The position numbers and the translations under genes were made by a program. The notes under the pieces were generated by a model, which did not search any database, had not been told where the DNA came from, and worked only from the letters and a program-made list of their open reading frames with translations. 64,000 bases of DNA. Origin: Sipunculus nudus (lineage: Eukaryota; Annelida; Sipuncula; Golfingiida; Sipunculidae). The stretch spans positions 59,153,953 through 59,217,952 of the forward strand of contig CM049311.1 in the NCBI GenBank assembly GCA_026874595.1, in the 5' to 3' direction. This document shows positions 13,001-25,095 of the stretch, one piece after another (the first letter of the stretch is position 1; each line of letters opens with the position of its first letter).

Positions 13001-15766
13001 TTTCAGTGATTACCTTTCTCAGATTATTAGCTAATTCTACTGTGGTTGTACACATGGTGGATCATCATGAGGATGACTGGTGGTTCCCATGGCACCAGGC
13101 ACTGGTTACCAGGGACACATGTAGCTCTGGGCAACCTGTTATAGATACAACCTCATTCTATGGTTATTATTGTCAGAGATGGATGAGGGCTTAAGCAGAC
13201 AAGGAGAAAAGCTATTTCCACGCATTGCAGCATCTATCTTGCGATAATTGTTTCTGTCAATCTGGTGTATCTCCAGAGAATGTTAAAGCTTTGTTCATAC
13301 CAGGCCGTTTTTGTCAATTTGTGTTGCTATTACCCCGTGGGGCCCCTGTGTCAAGGGTCGTTTATATGAAATAAGCGCAAAAAAACCATGTGAGTGAGAC
13401 AAGGAACCTCTTGGAATGTGAAACACATGTTTAATGAATTAGTTACCCCAGTCAGAGAGAGCAGGAGACAATATTATCTTTGTTTTTTCTTCCTACCATT
13501 TGGTTATTGGCTAATTTGCAATCCTTAATTAAATACACAGCGCATCTTACACTCATGGCAGATAAAGTACTTAATAAATATATTCTACCATCTGAATCAT
13601 TGCATTTTTTCAAAATTGTTTATAATAGTGTTTATGTAATACACATAAAAGTCAGTTGGTATATTCCTATGATAAAAAGCCTCTATGTGAACAGCCATCC
13701 TAAATTGTGGTGTTACATTGTATATATACTTGGTAAATACTTTACATATAGCCTATTATATTTATACTGATTTTTAGTCATTCATTTAGTTCTTTCATGT
13801 ATTTGGCTGTATGAAAGAATTTAAATTGAATATTCATCAACTTAATTTATTAGGTAGACTATCACTCAAAAACCTAGTCATCATAATAGTTAAAATTGTT
13901 TTGGGTTCATTCAGTTCAGTATCACCCTATGGCCTTGTCCTGTTTCTTACATCACATTTGCATATCGACTTAGATTGGTTGCCTGTATGATTTACTGGGC
14001 TCCTGTTGGCTGTCAGCTGATCTCTGACCTTGGCTGGTAGAAGATGCCATCTGCTGTTTATAACTGACTCTCTTGTTTTAAACTGTCTGGGGATGTTAAG
14101 ATCAATATAGCTGCATGACTCAAGATTTTTTTTAACCTTTGGGGTTTGATATTTATTGTTTTACTTCTTCAGACCTGTCCAGTTCCATTCTTGTTATTTT
14201 GACAGAGATAAGGGTGCTTTTGGAGTTCTCTGTATTTAACTCTTTTCTGTGTACCTGATCAATAAGCTCAAGATATATATAGTTTGATCATTCTTATTGT
14301 AAAAGGTGACACTTAGTAGTATTTTACAAACAAGTATTTCATCACTACCAAGTAATTAAGTTACTCATCAGATATAAAAAATAAGACATCAATGTAATGA
14401 ACTGAGGGAAGGCCCTTAAAATATTAAAATTCATGCTGTAAAACTTAATCAGTTTCTTGTTGATATGTTGTTTTCACAAAGGTTCCAGAAAATTTGTCCA
14501 GCTAAAAAAGGGGAAATATTTCTTGTGGCTCAAGTTTTGACCTAACCACCTCATATAAGCTAGCCGCCACAGGTTCTGCTAAATGCATATAGTGCCTTAG
14601 CCATTGCCAAAAAAAAGACAAATAAAGTTTTGCAGGTTTATCACCAAAATTCATTCTTCTCCCTGTGGAATATCTAAAAGTGTAGATAAGATGGTTCAGA
14701 TATATTTCATGTAGCTGTTGAACCATAGGATAAGAAGAAGAATGTTTTATGAACAGTAGGATTTTATGATGCTTTTATCATCTAAGGACATACAGAACAA
14801 GAAGATTCTGAGTAATGAGTTCAGACAAAATTTTTACAACCCCAATATCTGCAAGATAGCAGAAAAAGAACTTGTGCTCTTTTTATCACACTTCTTGTTT
14901 ACTGGTAGACTCATTTTAAAATGGCACACCTGATTTACAGACGGTTATGACTACCATTTCACAAGTTAGTTTAGTAAAAAAAAAAAAAACAAGATTCTGG
15001 CAGACGTCTGACCTGGGGAGGGAGTGCTCTGGTGTCAGGGGAGCAGTTAGCTAAAAATATTTCCCAGAGCTCCTAAAAGGATTGAATACTTCATATCAGG
15101 GCTAAGTATTCAGTGAACAAAAAGAAGAAAGAAGTACTAAAGTCTGTATGGCCCAGTAAAAAAGTATGAGCTAATAAAAGGAACAATGTTATCCAGTGTG
15201 AGAGGTATAGCCATTGTGGCGGGGATCATTCTGATCAAGAGATCTGTATCACCCGGCGAGGCCGCTCATGGAGCCTGCCTCATCCCTTGCATGCTGATCT
15301 CTGGGGGCCATACTGTAGAAATATTCCCAGAATGCCTGGAAGTTCCCATGATGCCAGTGTTTATGTGTCATTAGGTTATACATGTATTACTGTATGACAA
15401 AATCAATTGCTGATACTTACAGCAGAATGAAGCTGTATATATAGCCTGTTCTATTGATGGGCACACACTAAAATTTGTCCATATTCTTTTTTTTTGTACA
15501 AATTTCATTGCCAAAGTGTAGGTTGCAGTAAGAAAATTAGACATTGACCCAATGAACAGATGGTCAAAAAACCAGTTAAACCTTGTTAACACTAAATATC
15601 TAAAATTAGAAAAATGTTAAAGCTTAATAACTGCCTGTGGCCAAGGAGAGTTGATATAAATAAAAAAATGTAAATATTCTAAAATCATGGCCTACCAAAG
15701 GTGTGCACACATCATTTGGCTATAAGATGGCAAAGAATCCAAAGGCCTGCCAAATATAAATGCAGA
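4001..15766 (+). other. Intronic DNA without a recognised gene
   Basis: This is AT-rich unique-looking sequence. It contains scattered ORFs below 155 codons, the longest on the minus strand at 8083-8547. None resembles a known domain and none has convincing splice sites in the NAV frame. Nothing else was recognised by eye. Confidence 0.6.
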
Positions 15767-16065
15767 CACTTCCGAGAGTCATTTTCTTGAAAAGATTATA
15801 TTTCTTATTCAAAGGAAATTTTTTCCTGTTGACAAGAAGTCTTCAGGATATTTTTCTTGATTTATAGGCAGCATGCTTTAAGTCAAGAAAATATAGCTTT
15901 ATTTTCTTAAGACCAGGTATATTGTCTTATCATAAGAAAAATTTCCTTCATCATAATATCCCAAAAAATTATTTCTTAACATAAGATATCTTTGTCTAAA
16001 AGCAAGATATTTTAGAGAGTGGGGCAAAAAAATTAATCTTTTCAAGAAAATTATTTTTGGCAGTG
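15767..16065. mobile_element. MITE-like element with about 32-bp imperfect terminal inverted repeats
   Basis: An 18-bp perfect inverted repeat, ATTTTCTTGAAAAGATTA at 15781-15798 against its complement at 16034-16051, sits just inside ends that both read CACT(T/G)CC inward. Total length is about 299 bp and there is no coding capacity. The interior is full of CTTAAGA and CAAGA(A/T) stretches. This resembles the CACTGC-ended non-autonomous hAT-like families seen in many animals. I see no clear 8-bp target-site duplication, so the class is uncertain. Confidence 0.6.
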
Positions 16066-18725
16066 GACAATTTTGGCCAAGAAGTATGCACATTAGGCGT
16101 ATTCAACTGGTTTATTTTGTGTATCACGTATACATATTTTGTATTTGGCTGGTAGCTTGTGTTACACAAATTCCCCCAGCGTATACATATATAGTAAGCA
16201 GTAAAAGGAATTAATCACGTGATTGGTACTTTGTGTCACCAGCAGCAATTTTCACAGGACCTACCAATCGAACATCATTCAACTGGACCTTTTCTGAGTA
16301 CTACTTCTTGGCTTCTGCTCAGGCAGCAAAGCTTAAAGTTGCTCCTCTAAAAAGTACCGGTTGAATACTCCTAATGTATGACAGATTAGAGTGGACCAGG
16401 AGATTGGATCCTCCTTGTTATTTTATTTAGAGCACAGTCACCTTTACTCTGATCTCAGCAATTTAGATAATTTAATGGATGTCTTTTAATTTGTCCTGTG
16501 TTTGTAATCTCATAACAGTAAATATTACAGGCAGCAGATGAGATACTCTTTATCCAGCCACACCCACTCTCTGTCACTGTAATGAAATAATTCTGTATAT
16601 GTTCCTGGGCATAAAGAAACAACTGTATTGAAGACCACAGCAAGCAATTAGAGGAACAGACATTTATTTGTTAAAATTAACTATTATTTGGGAGAGAAAT
16701 ACAAATTAAATCACAACTTCACAGTCAATCTGGTGTGGAAAATTGTCATACCTTCTTTTTACATGCATATTTAATAGTTATTCATTATCAGTTACTGTTA
16801 CAAACACATAAAGAAAGAACAAACCAGCTACTGCAATGTTTGTTAAGAGGCTGTTTTATATGAGAAAAAATGTAATCATAAAGTTACTGGTAACCAATAT
16901 CTTAATTAGTTTGCTTGGTTATTTTTTTTCAGAAATAATTAACTTTTATAAAAAGAAAAAACCTCATGATTGTTTATCTGCTGCCTAATTTTGTTTTTAC
17001 CCTAGAAATAAACATCAAGGTCATATTCAGGGAAACGTTAACTTGTTTAGTTCAAGAATGAAGTATTCATTCAGCTTTCTGACTATTCTGATATGACCGC
17101 CATGAGTAACAGATCTTTCTATATGTATTTCAAACCATACATCTCACTGTCATGCCCTGGGGGCCTGTATGATCACAGGGCCCCTAGTGGTCACTCCTGT
17201 TAACACACAGAGGGCTGTCAGGTGGGCATCCCATGATGCATTGCACATGAAATGAAATTTTCTGAGTGAAGTCTGCCACTTCTGGCTGCGCCAATATAAT
17301 ATCGAGAGGCTCGGCAAGTGGCTTGACATTTGGCGGCCATGTTCTGCTTATCATACCAATTTGCTACGACACTGACTTGTATTATTTTGGGATCGCAACG
17401 GAAAATGATGTAGATGTAAATCTTCTTGGCTGCTTCAGAATCACTGATCAATAAAAGCTTGTTTTGCCCTGAACTATAGCGCTGGTTTGATGGAGTATGT
17501 CCGCTTGTTATGTTGATTACCGGTTTTCATCCTGGCACCAGCTGTGTGCTGCTTTTTCTGTTGTCATCAAACTAATATCATATTGTCATTTAAATTAAAT
17601 TCTTCTTTATATCAGGTGGACTTTGAGATTAATTGTAGGAAAATCAGCACCTTCTGTTGGCTATTTGGTTAGAGTCGGGTTACACACTGCAGTATTTGCG
17701 ACTTTTGCACTTTGAAATTAAACATCTGCCTTGGATGGTTGTAATATATGTCACCCCTGTTTGTCTGTTTGATTGTTTGCCTGTTTGCAGTACTTTCATT
17801 TAACTTAATTGTTAGGATATTAAACCGATAGTATTAACCAGTAAAAGTTAATTGTTTATTTAGATCCAGAAGGAAATTTTTTTCTGAGGATCACCTTTCT
17901 CTCACTTCACAACCACACTAGAGTAGCAGCTCATATACCCTAGTGGTTTTGTGGTCAGCTGTTTGGTTGAGTGTACATAATGAGGCAGGTACTGGTGATA
18001 AATCCCTGTACAAAAGCACAGTCACTGATCATATTTTCCTGTTGACTTTATGGTCTTCAAAGTCTGGCCTTAGCTGCAGCATTTGGTCTGTACTTAATGT
18101 ATTATGGTAAAACCTTGCCTTACAACAACCTTAGTTTAGCGACCACCTCAAAATAACAACCACATTTTCCTTGTCCCAATTTTTTTTGCTCTTATCAATT
18201 TTTCTTCCAGAGTGGACTTTTTGTGTATATATATATATATACAGATACAGAATAAATATCTTCTGGATACAGAAGAATCTTCTTGATTCTGCGCTGTGGG
18301 AGCAGACAGAATGTCCACAGGTGAGATGTAACATCCTGAGACAAAAGTTCCTGTATTGTCCTCCAGGGCTTCCTGTAATTGAATGCCATTGCTGCTAATT
18401 AACACATCTGCCTGTCTCATGTACAGTCTATTTAAAACTGTTGACAGATCACAAGATAAGTAACCTGATTACTTTTTATCAGACCTGGGCTCCAGAGATA
18501 AGGATATTTTCAGAATTGATTAGAAACACTGCTATCATTGCCATGACAACCAAGCTACATGGACCCAGCAGTTTATAGATATACATTGTTGGGTCTATTT
18601 TGATGGAGGAAACATATTTTTGCTTCAAGCTATATTTAAACGTCTTTATTTAGATTCATTTCTAATCAAACTAGATTTGCATAATGTAAAACACTTAAAA
18701 CCAGGGGGGAGTAATTGTGCTTGTG

Positions 18726-18757
<32 letters not shown>

Positions 18758-20439
18758 ATTTTCACAGAAAAATATGCAGGTAATAAAAGCAATAAGTGTG
18801 AAAAATTTAAATTAGTAGAAAAATCAATTGTATACATGCAGTCCCTTGCTCTTACTATAAATTAAAACAGCTTTAAAGTGATTTGTATGATTGTGGGCCA
18901 TGATCATTGATTTAATAATACTCTGTCCTCAGCTGGAGAACAAGTAATTGAGTTTTAGCATTATAATATACTAAATATACACCACTTATCCACTTAAAAA
19001 ATTTCCTAGCTCAGTTTCCAATTACATTACCTTAAAAATGACAGATATTTAAAGATATTAAAGATGTTTTCATAAAGATAGCTCCATCTTTTGATCTTAA
19101 AATTCTTTGGTCCATCCAGAATGTTTTACTCATCTTCAACCAGTTGTTATTATGTTAAAATAACATTTATACTGATTAGATCAGTAAATCTAATAGAATC
19201 AGTTTTCATGTGTGCAGTTTGCCTTTTGTTTGTCCTGATGGTTTCAATGATTTGTCCCAACCCATGGTTCCATTAAAATAATCACACTGTTGTTGTTTCA
19301 AAGTTAAACTGCCCAGAAAACTTGTACTGTTGTTTTATTTAAAGAGGGATCAACTTTGAAAAGAAATCTTGGTACATCCCACAAAGAGATTAGCCAATGT
19401 GTTTGTTATAATTTATGGGATTGCCAATAAATTGGATGCTGAAGTTGCGTCTGCCCCGTGTGTATTTATAATGTATTAATCTCTGTCATGTGGCAACATA
19501 ACAGTGCATCATAATTATTATTTGTTAGCAAAGTTATTTACTCAAACATTATATAAATGCTATGCAATTTATCATTCCTTTTATATTTACTGGATGTAGG
19601 TCTTTGTTTTAATTAATAATTTGATGATAATGATGTTAATAACATAAAATATCTATTTTACCCAGACTCAACATAGTTACTGTAAAAGTACTTAAATTTT
19701 CAATATAGGCTTTCTACTTATTTACCATATGTTGCCTGTCTACAATATTTCAATTTACATAAATTTGATTGTATGTGGATTATATGCACTTATTAAAAAA
19801 AAATAATAATTAGTGTTTTCCCATAAAAAGTACTTTATAACTTATAAGATTGTTTCAACCATTTTCTTCATAAAATTAGAAACACAGAATCTGTATTTCA
19901 TATATACGTATTCTGAGCCTCATTTAATGTATGTATTTCAGTTATGCGTGTTTGGAGCTATTTTACCTTCAATGTTGGTCCTGCTTTCATTGTGACAGAG
20001 ATAATTTTGAACCAAATAATGGGCCATGATATGAAATAGGGCTGTTTGGGACAGTGGTGCACTGTGTACAACATGTTTAACAGACATTGATGTAGTTGAT
20101 GTGGTTGGACAAGAGCTTATCAAAAGCTGGTACCATACATAATGCTCTTTTCCCCTGTGACAATTACTGTGGATATCGCTCGATTACAGGACAGATTTTA
20201 TCTATCTCCATCCTGATTATCGTAGTTTTAATATTTGATGGGGCATATTTGCAGACATACTTGGACTTGTATAACCTTTGAACTTAATAAGGCCAAGCAG
20301 GTTGCTGTTTTAGATCAGGTAACCAGATGATCAGTATAAGTCAATTACAGGTGGCTTGAACTTAAAAAGAAATGGAGCAGGTGACAAAACTAGTTCGTTG
20401 GTGGTACATGCAATTAGTAGATTGCATAGAACAAAGCAG
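16066..20439 (+). other. Intronic DNA without a recognised gene
   Basis: Non-coding sequence with a short (GA) run at 18732-18757. At 18104-18175 there is a stretch resembling the ends of pogo/Tigger-like DNA elements (GGTAAAACCTTGCCTTA...GCGACCACCTC). No ORF above 90 codons here looks real. Confidence 0.55.
18732..18757. repeat. (GA)n microsatellite
   Basis: About 13 uninterrupted GA units. Confidence 0.95.
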
Positions 20440-21897
20440 GTGCATTGTCTGGGCCAAGGAACAGATGGATTGTCCAGGACAACTAAGAGCAGATGGATTG
20501 TTTAAGACAAGGAGCAGGTGGATTGTCTGAGACAGGGAGCAGGTGGATTATTTAGGACAGGAGACAGGTGGATTATTTAGGACAGGGAGCAAATGGATTG
20601 TCTAGGACAGCTAGGAGCAGGTTGATTGTTTAAGGCAAGGAGCAGGTGGATTGTCTGGGACAGGGAGCAGGTGGGTTGTCTAGGACAGCTAGGAGCAGGT
20701 GGATTGTTTAAGGCAAGGAGCAGGTGGATTGTCTGGGACAGGGAGCAGGTGGGTTGTCTTGGACAGCTAGGAGCAGGTGGATTGTTTAAGGCAAGGAGCA
20801 GGTGGATTGTCTGGGACAGGGAGCAGGTGGGTTGTCTAGGACAGCTAGGAGCAGGTGGATTGTTTAAGGCAAAGAGCAGGTGGATTGTCTGGGACAGGGA
20901 GCAGGTGGGTTGTCTAGGACAGCTAGGAGCAGGTGGATTGTTTAAGGCAAGGAGCAGGTGGATTGTCTGGGACAGGGAGCAGGTGGGTTGTCTAGGACAG
21001 CTAGGAGCAGGTGGATTGTTTAAGGCAAGGAGCAGGTGGATTGTCTGGGACAGGGAGCAGGTGGGTTGTCTAGGACAGCTAGGAGCAGGTGGATTGTTTA
21101 AGGCAAAGAGCAGGTGGATTGTCTGGGACAGGGAGCAGGTGGGTTGTCTAGGACAGCTAGGAGCAGGTGGATTGTTTAAGGCAAAGAGCAGGTGGATTGT
21201 CTGGGACAGGGAGCAGGTGGGTTGTCTAGGACAGCTAGGAGCAGGTGGATTGTTTAAGGCAAGGAGCAGGTGGATTGTCTGGGACAGGGAGCAGGTGGGT
21301 TGTCTAGGACAGCTAGGAGCAGGTGGATTGTTTAAGGCAAAGAGCAGGTGGATTGTCTGGGACAGGGAGCAGGTGGGTTGTCTAGGACAGCTAGGAGCAG
21401 GTGGATTGTTTAAGGCAAGGAGCAGGTGGATTGTCTGGGACAGGGAGCAGGTGGGTTGTCTAGGACAGCTAGGAGCAGGTGGATTGTTTAAGGCAAGGAG
21501 CAGGTGGATTGTCTGGGACAGGGAGCAGGTGGGTTGTCTAGGACAGCTAGGAGCAGGTGGATTGTTTAAGGCAAGGAGCAGGTGGATTGTCTGGGACAGG
21601 GAGCAGGTGGGTTGTCTAGGACAGCTAGGAGCAGGTGGATTGTTTAAGGCAAGGAGCAGGTGGATTGTCTGGGACAGGGAGCAGGTGGGTTGTCTAGGAC
21701 AGCTAGGAGCAGGTGGATTGTTTAAGGCAAGGAGCAGGTGGATTGTCTGGGACAGGGAGCAGGTGGGTTGTCTAGGACAGCTAGGAGCAGGTGGATTGTT
21801 TAAGGCAAGGAGCAAGTGGATTGTCTGGGACAGGGAGCAGGTGGGTTGTCTAGGACAGCTAGGAGCAGGTGGATTGTCTGGGACAGGGAGCAGGTGT
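20440..21897. repeat. Higher-order minisatellite, 16 units of 78 bp plus decayed flanks
   Basis: The core array at 20629-21876 is 16 tandem 78-bp units that are nearly identical. Each unit is built of three diverged subrepeats of 25, 25 and 28 bp sharing the core GGAGCAGGTGGRTTGTC, so the array is a two-level repeat. Units 4, 7, 8 and 10 carry an AAA instead of AAG variant, and unit 16 has a CAAGTG change. From about 20440 to 20628, diverged single subrepeats form an older edge. Because 78 is a multiple of 3, one + frame (20626-21903) and one - frame (20577-21815) stay open for over 400 codons. Neither contains an ATG in frame, so coding is unlikely. The + strand is strongly G-rich relative to C. 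Confidence 0.97.
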
Positions 21898-21904
21898 GGT
21901 TGAT

Positions 21905-24060
21905 GATGGTTTGAACTAAATAATTTTAGACTAATTTATATAAAAAAAGACAGGTGGATACCAGTGATGTACAAAATACATCAATATTGAAAGGACATTG
22001 CAGGAAGGATATAATTTAGGGAAAAGAGAAACATTTTGAGAAAGCACAGTTGTGTTAGGGGAAGACATTGTGAGAACTGCGGTTATTGTGGTAAAGATAG
22101 CAGGTGGTATATGTATGACAGGTCTGAGGATGAGGCTGTAGGTCAGGGATCAGACTGATATTAAGTGTGCCACAATACATCAGATAATTATCATCACAGC
22201 TGTCCAGGTGTATATGTGAACAACAAGTAAAAACATATAACATGCCATGGTGCTTGTTTCTTACCAGGCTGACAAACCAAGACATACACACCTGTATGAC
22301 ACCTGTAATTCCTGGAAGGTTTCTGGGAACACTTTCCTGGCACTGTGGAACCAGTTGGGAAAACATTTTATACATCCCCAATTTTTTTCCAGGCTGTGGC
22401 CCATAGCCAAAGGGGATATATAAGGTCATCAGCATACAAGAGGCCACAGTGCTGAATTATGTGTTTTTAGATGAATAATCACAGGAGGACTGTGCATGTT
22501 TTTGATGGTAGTCTCATGCACATCCTGTGGCTGGCATGTTGTTCTAAGGTTAAGTTTGTGCTGGCCTTGTGCTGATGGCACTTTTTCAGTGTCTGGTGTG
22601 CTGTATGCATTTGTTTTCAGAATCATACAGTTGCCTGGAAAATCGGCACACAAGTTTACTAGGGTCTCGCTGGACCTGCACGATGCTTAATGTGAGCCCT
22701 CCCTAGTATTAGAGGCCCTCGTTTGGGCTGGGGCTGTGTATGATAATGTGTAGCAAGGTCTGATTATAGTGGACTTCAGGGCTTTAATGCCTTGCTGAAT
22801 CTTTCGGTTTGGATTTATACAATGGGCGATGACGACCATCAAGAAGAAGGTTGAACGCTGGCTCTGGCAGCGCAGGAGCTGGTGGGATCTGGATACAGCC
22901 CTGCTTAATGACAGTGAGAGCAGGTAGTACCTTATAACACAGCCAAACACACAAACACATACACAAGGTTACTAAGACAACAGTAGTTTATGTGGATAAA
23001 ATATTTTTAAATTTGTGGATGCAGCACATTTGTCAACCAAACATCCATAATATAAACATGTGGGTGGTTAGTTTACACAAATTGTTATATCACACATGCA
23101 TACACACATATACTTACTCAGAGAGAAAGTCATAAGTGGCAGGGTATACCTATTTAACTACTGGTTTTAGTATATATGTATTTTGCAATGATGTCACAAT
23201 TATATGTGAAAGGAACACATGCACAGTCACCTGAAAGAGCCACAATTACATCACACACACACACACACAAGTTAACATAGGTGGAAAGTAAAATATATAG
23301 TGGTTAATACAGCCATTGTATATAAATTAAATTATTTTTTTTTTAGGAATTTTTACTGTGCTTTGGTAATTAACCATAATATACAAATTGATCCTGCTCT
23401 CAGCAGTGTACACGTGTTTAACACATTCATACCATGTCAGTGGGTGGTCAGCCTGTAGTTTCAGGTGTTTCAGACCCATGAATATATGTATATATATATT
23501 ACTTTAAATATCTCCTGAAAAGACTGCTAAGCAAGAAAATAAGATAGTTATTATGAATCTTGCATGTATATTCTTCCAAATTTGGCATAACTTCCCAAAT
23601 ATGGCAAAAATTAACAAAATAACTCCTATACACTTGTTAGTTAAGTTGAAAATTGATGATATAGTTTGTACTGTGCACAAGGAATTGATGGTAGACATTA
23701 AGCACACACTGTGCACCAACTGCTACTGATTAAGAGTACTGCATAGGGGTAGGAGGATCTACCCTTTTGGCCATGAATGAGACCATAGCTGTTCCTCTCA
23801 GCATCTTTTATCTGAAAAGATGGGGGAGACAAGGTTTTTGTAGGATTTACCATGATTTAGTACTGGACGTAATTTGATTCTGACAAACACAAATATTGAA
23901 GCTAGTATAAACCACAGCATGCAACAGCTTATTTGTTACGTTTTCTATCATTTAATCAATGTACCAAGTGAAATACATTAATTTGCTGATTGGTCTTGGA
24001 AATTTAATCTGTATATAAGCTAAATACTGTAAATTTGCCTGGAATTAGAGCATCTTTTAA
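21905..24060 (+). other. Intronic DNA without a recognised gene
   Basis: Non-coding sequence with a (CA)9 run at 23252-23269 and short TA-rich runs. A 130-codon minus-strand ORF at 22055-22447 has no recognisable features and is read as chance. Confidence 0.55.
23252..23269. repeat. (CA)n microsatellite
   Basis: About nine CA units. Confidence 0.9.
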
Positions 24061-24067
24061 ACTTTTT

Positions 24068-25095
24068 AGCCCTCAGCCCTTAGGCTGATGGGCTATTGTA
24101 GTCACCCACGCTGTCCGTCTGTCCGGCGTCCGTTAACTTTTACCTTGTGAGCGGGATATCTGGAAAAGGATTCACCGTCAGAATTTTATTTCCTCGGTAA
24201 AAAAAATGTATATGGACAAAATCTCGGTCAAGTTCGAAGATTGGTTACCTTGACCTATTTTTCTACATTTTAGAGCTGATTATAGAAAAACACTTAGATG
24301 CTTATTACTCAGGAACCACTTGGTGGATTTTCACAAAACTTACTATGATTATTGGGACTGAAAGTCTGTACCTGCTACACAAGTTTGGTGGCGCCACCTA
24401 CGATTTCTGATTTTTAATGAATTTTTATCGGATTTTTCAACTTTGGGCTTGTGAGCGGGATATCTCTAAAAGGATTCATCTTAGGAATTTTATTTTTTCG
24501 GTGAAGATGTATATTGACAAAATCTCCGTCAAGTTCAAAATTGGGTGACCTTGACCTTTTTTTCTATGTTTTAGAGCTAATAATAGAAAAAACATTTGGA
24601 AGCTTATTTCTCAGGAACCATTGGGTGGATTTTCACAATACTTATTATGATCATAGGGACTGATGGTCTGTAACTGCTGCACAGGTTTGGGGGCGCCACC
24701 TACAATTTCTGATTTTTAATGAATTTTTCTTGGATTTTTTCAACTTTGGCCTTGTCAGCAGGATATCTCTAAAAGGATTCACAATAGGAATTTTATTTCT
24801 TTGGTAAAGATGTATATCGACAAAATCTCGGTCAAGTTCGAAGATAGGTGACCTTGACCTACTTTTCAAGGTCACAGAGCTTATAATAGAATAAAACTTA
24901 GAAGCTTATTTTTCAGGAAGCATTTGGTGGATTGTTATGAATCATGGTACATACCTCTCCATTTTAAATTTATAACTGAGACATGTACAGATATACATCC
25001 ATGTGAGAACAGATATTTAGTTCTTGTTACTGTTACCACCTCTAAACACTGTTCTTTTGGCTGAGGGCTTTTGTCAGCTTCTGCTGATATTCTAG
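24068..25095 (+). mobile_element. Non-autonomous element with three 303-bp internal tandem units and a Helitron-like 3' end
   Basis: The left end reads AGCCCTCAGCC (24068-24078), which is complementary to GGCTGAGGGCT at 25059-25069. Next to the left copy lies a hairpin (CTCAGCC...GGCTGATGGG) followed by a GTCCGTCTGTCCG stretch. Inside are three tandem units, beginning near 24144, 24448 and 24751, recognisable by CTTGTGAGCGGGATATCT. The right end has the hairpin TCAGC-TTCT-GCTGA (25074-25087) and, four bases later, CTAG followed by T. A hairpin shortly before CTRR is a Helitron hallmark, but the left end is not typical (no clear TC start). There is no transposase. The boundaries are good; the class is tentative. 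Confidence 0.65.

Noticed and set aside
20440-21897. Regular repeats that might suggest a CRISPR array
   Set aside because: The units are contiguous with no unique spacers, and the context is an animal gene intron.
20577-21903. Two ORFs over 400 codons on opposite strands
   Set aside because: Both are generated by the 78-bp tandem array (period divisible by 3), have no in-frame ATG, and have no unique sequence or recognisable domain.
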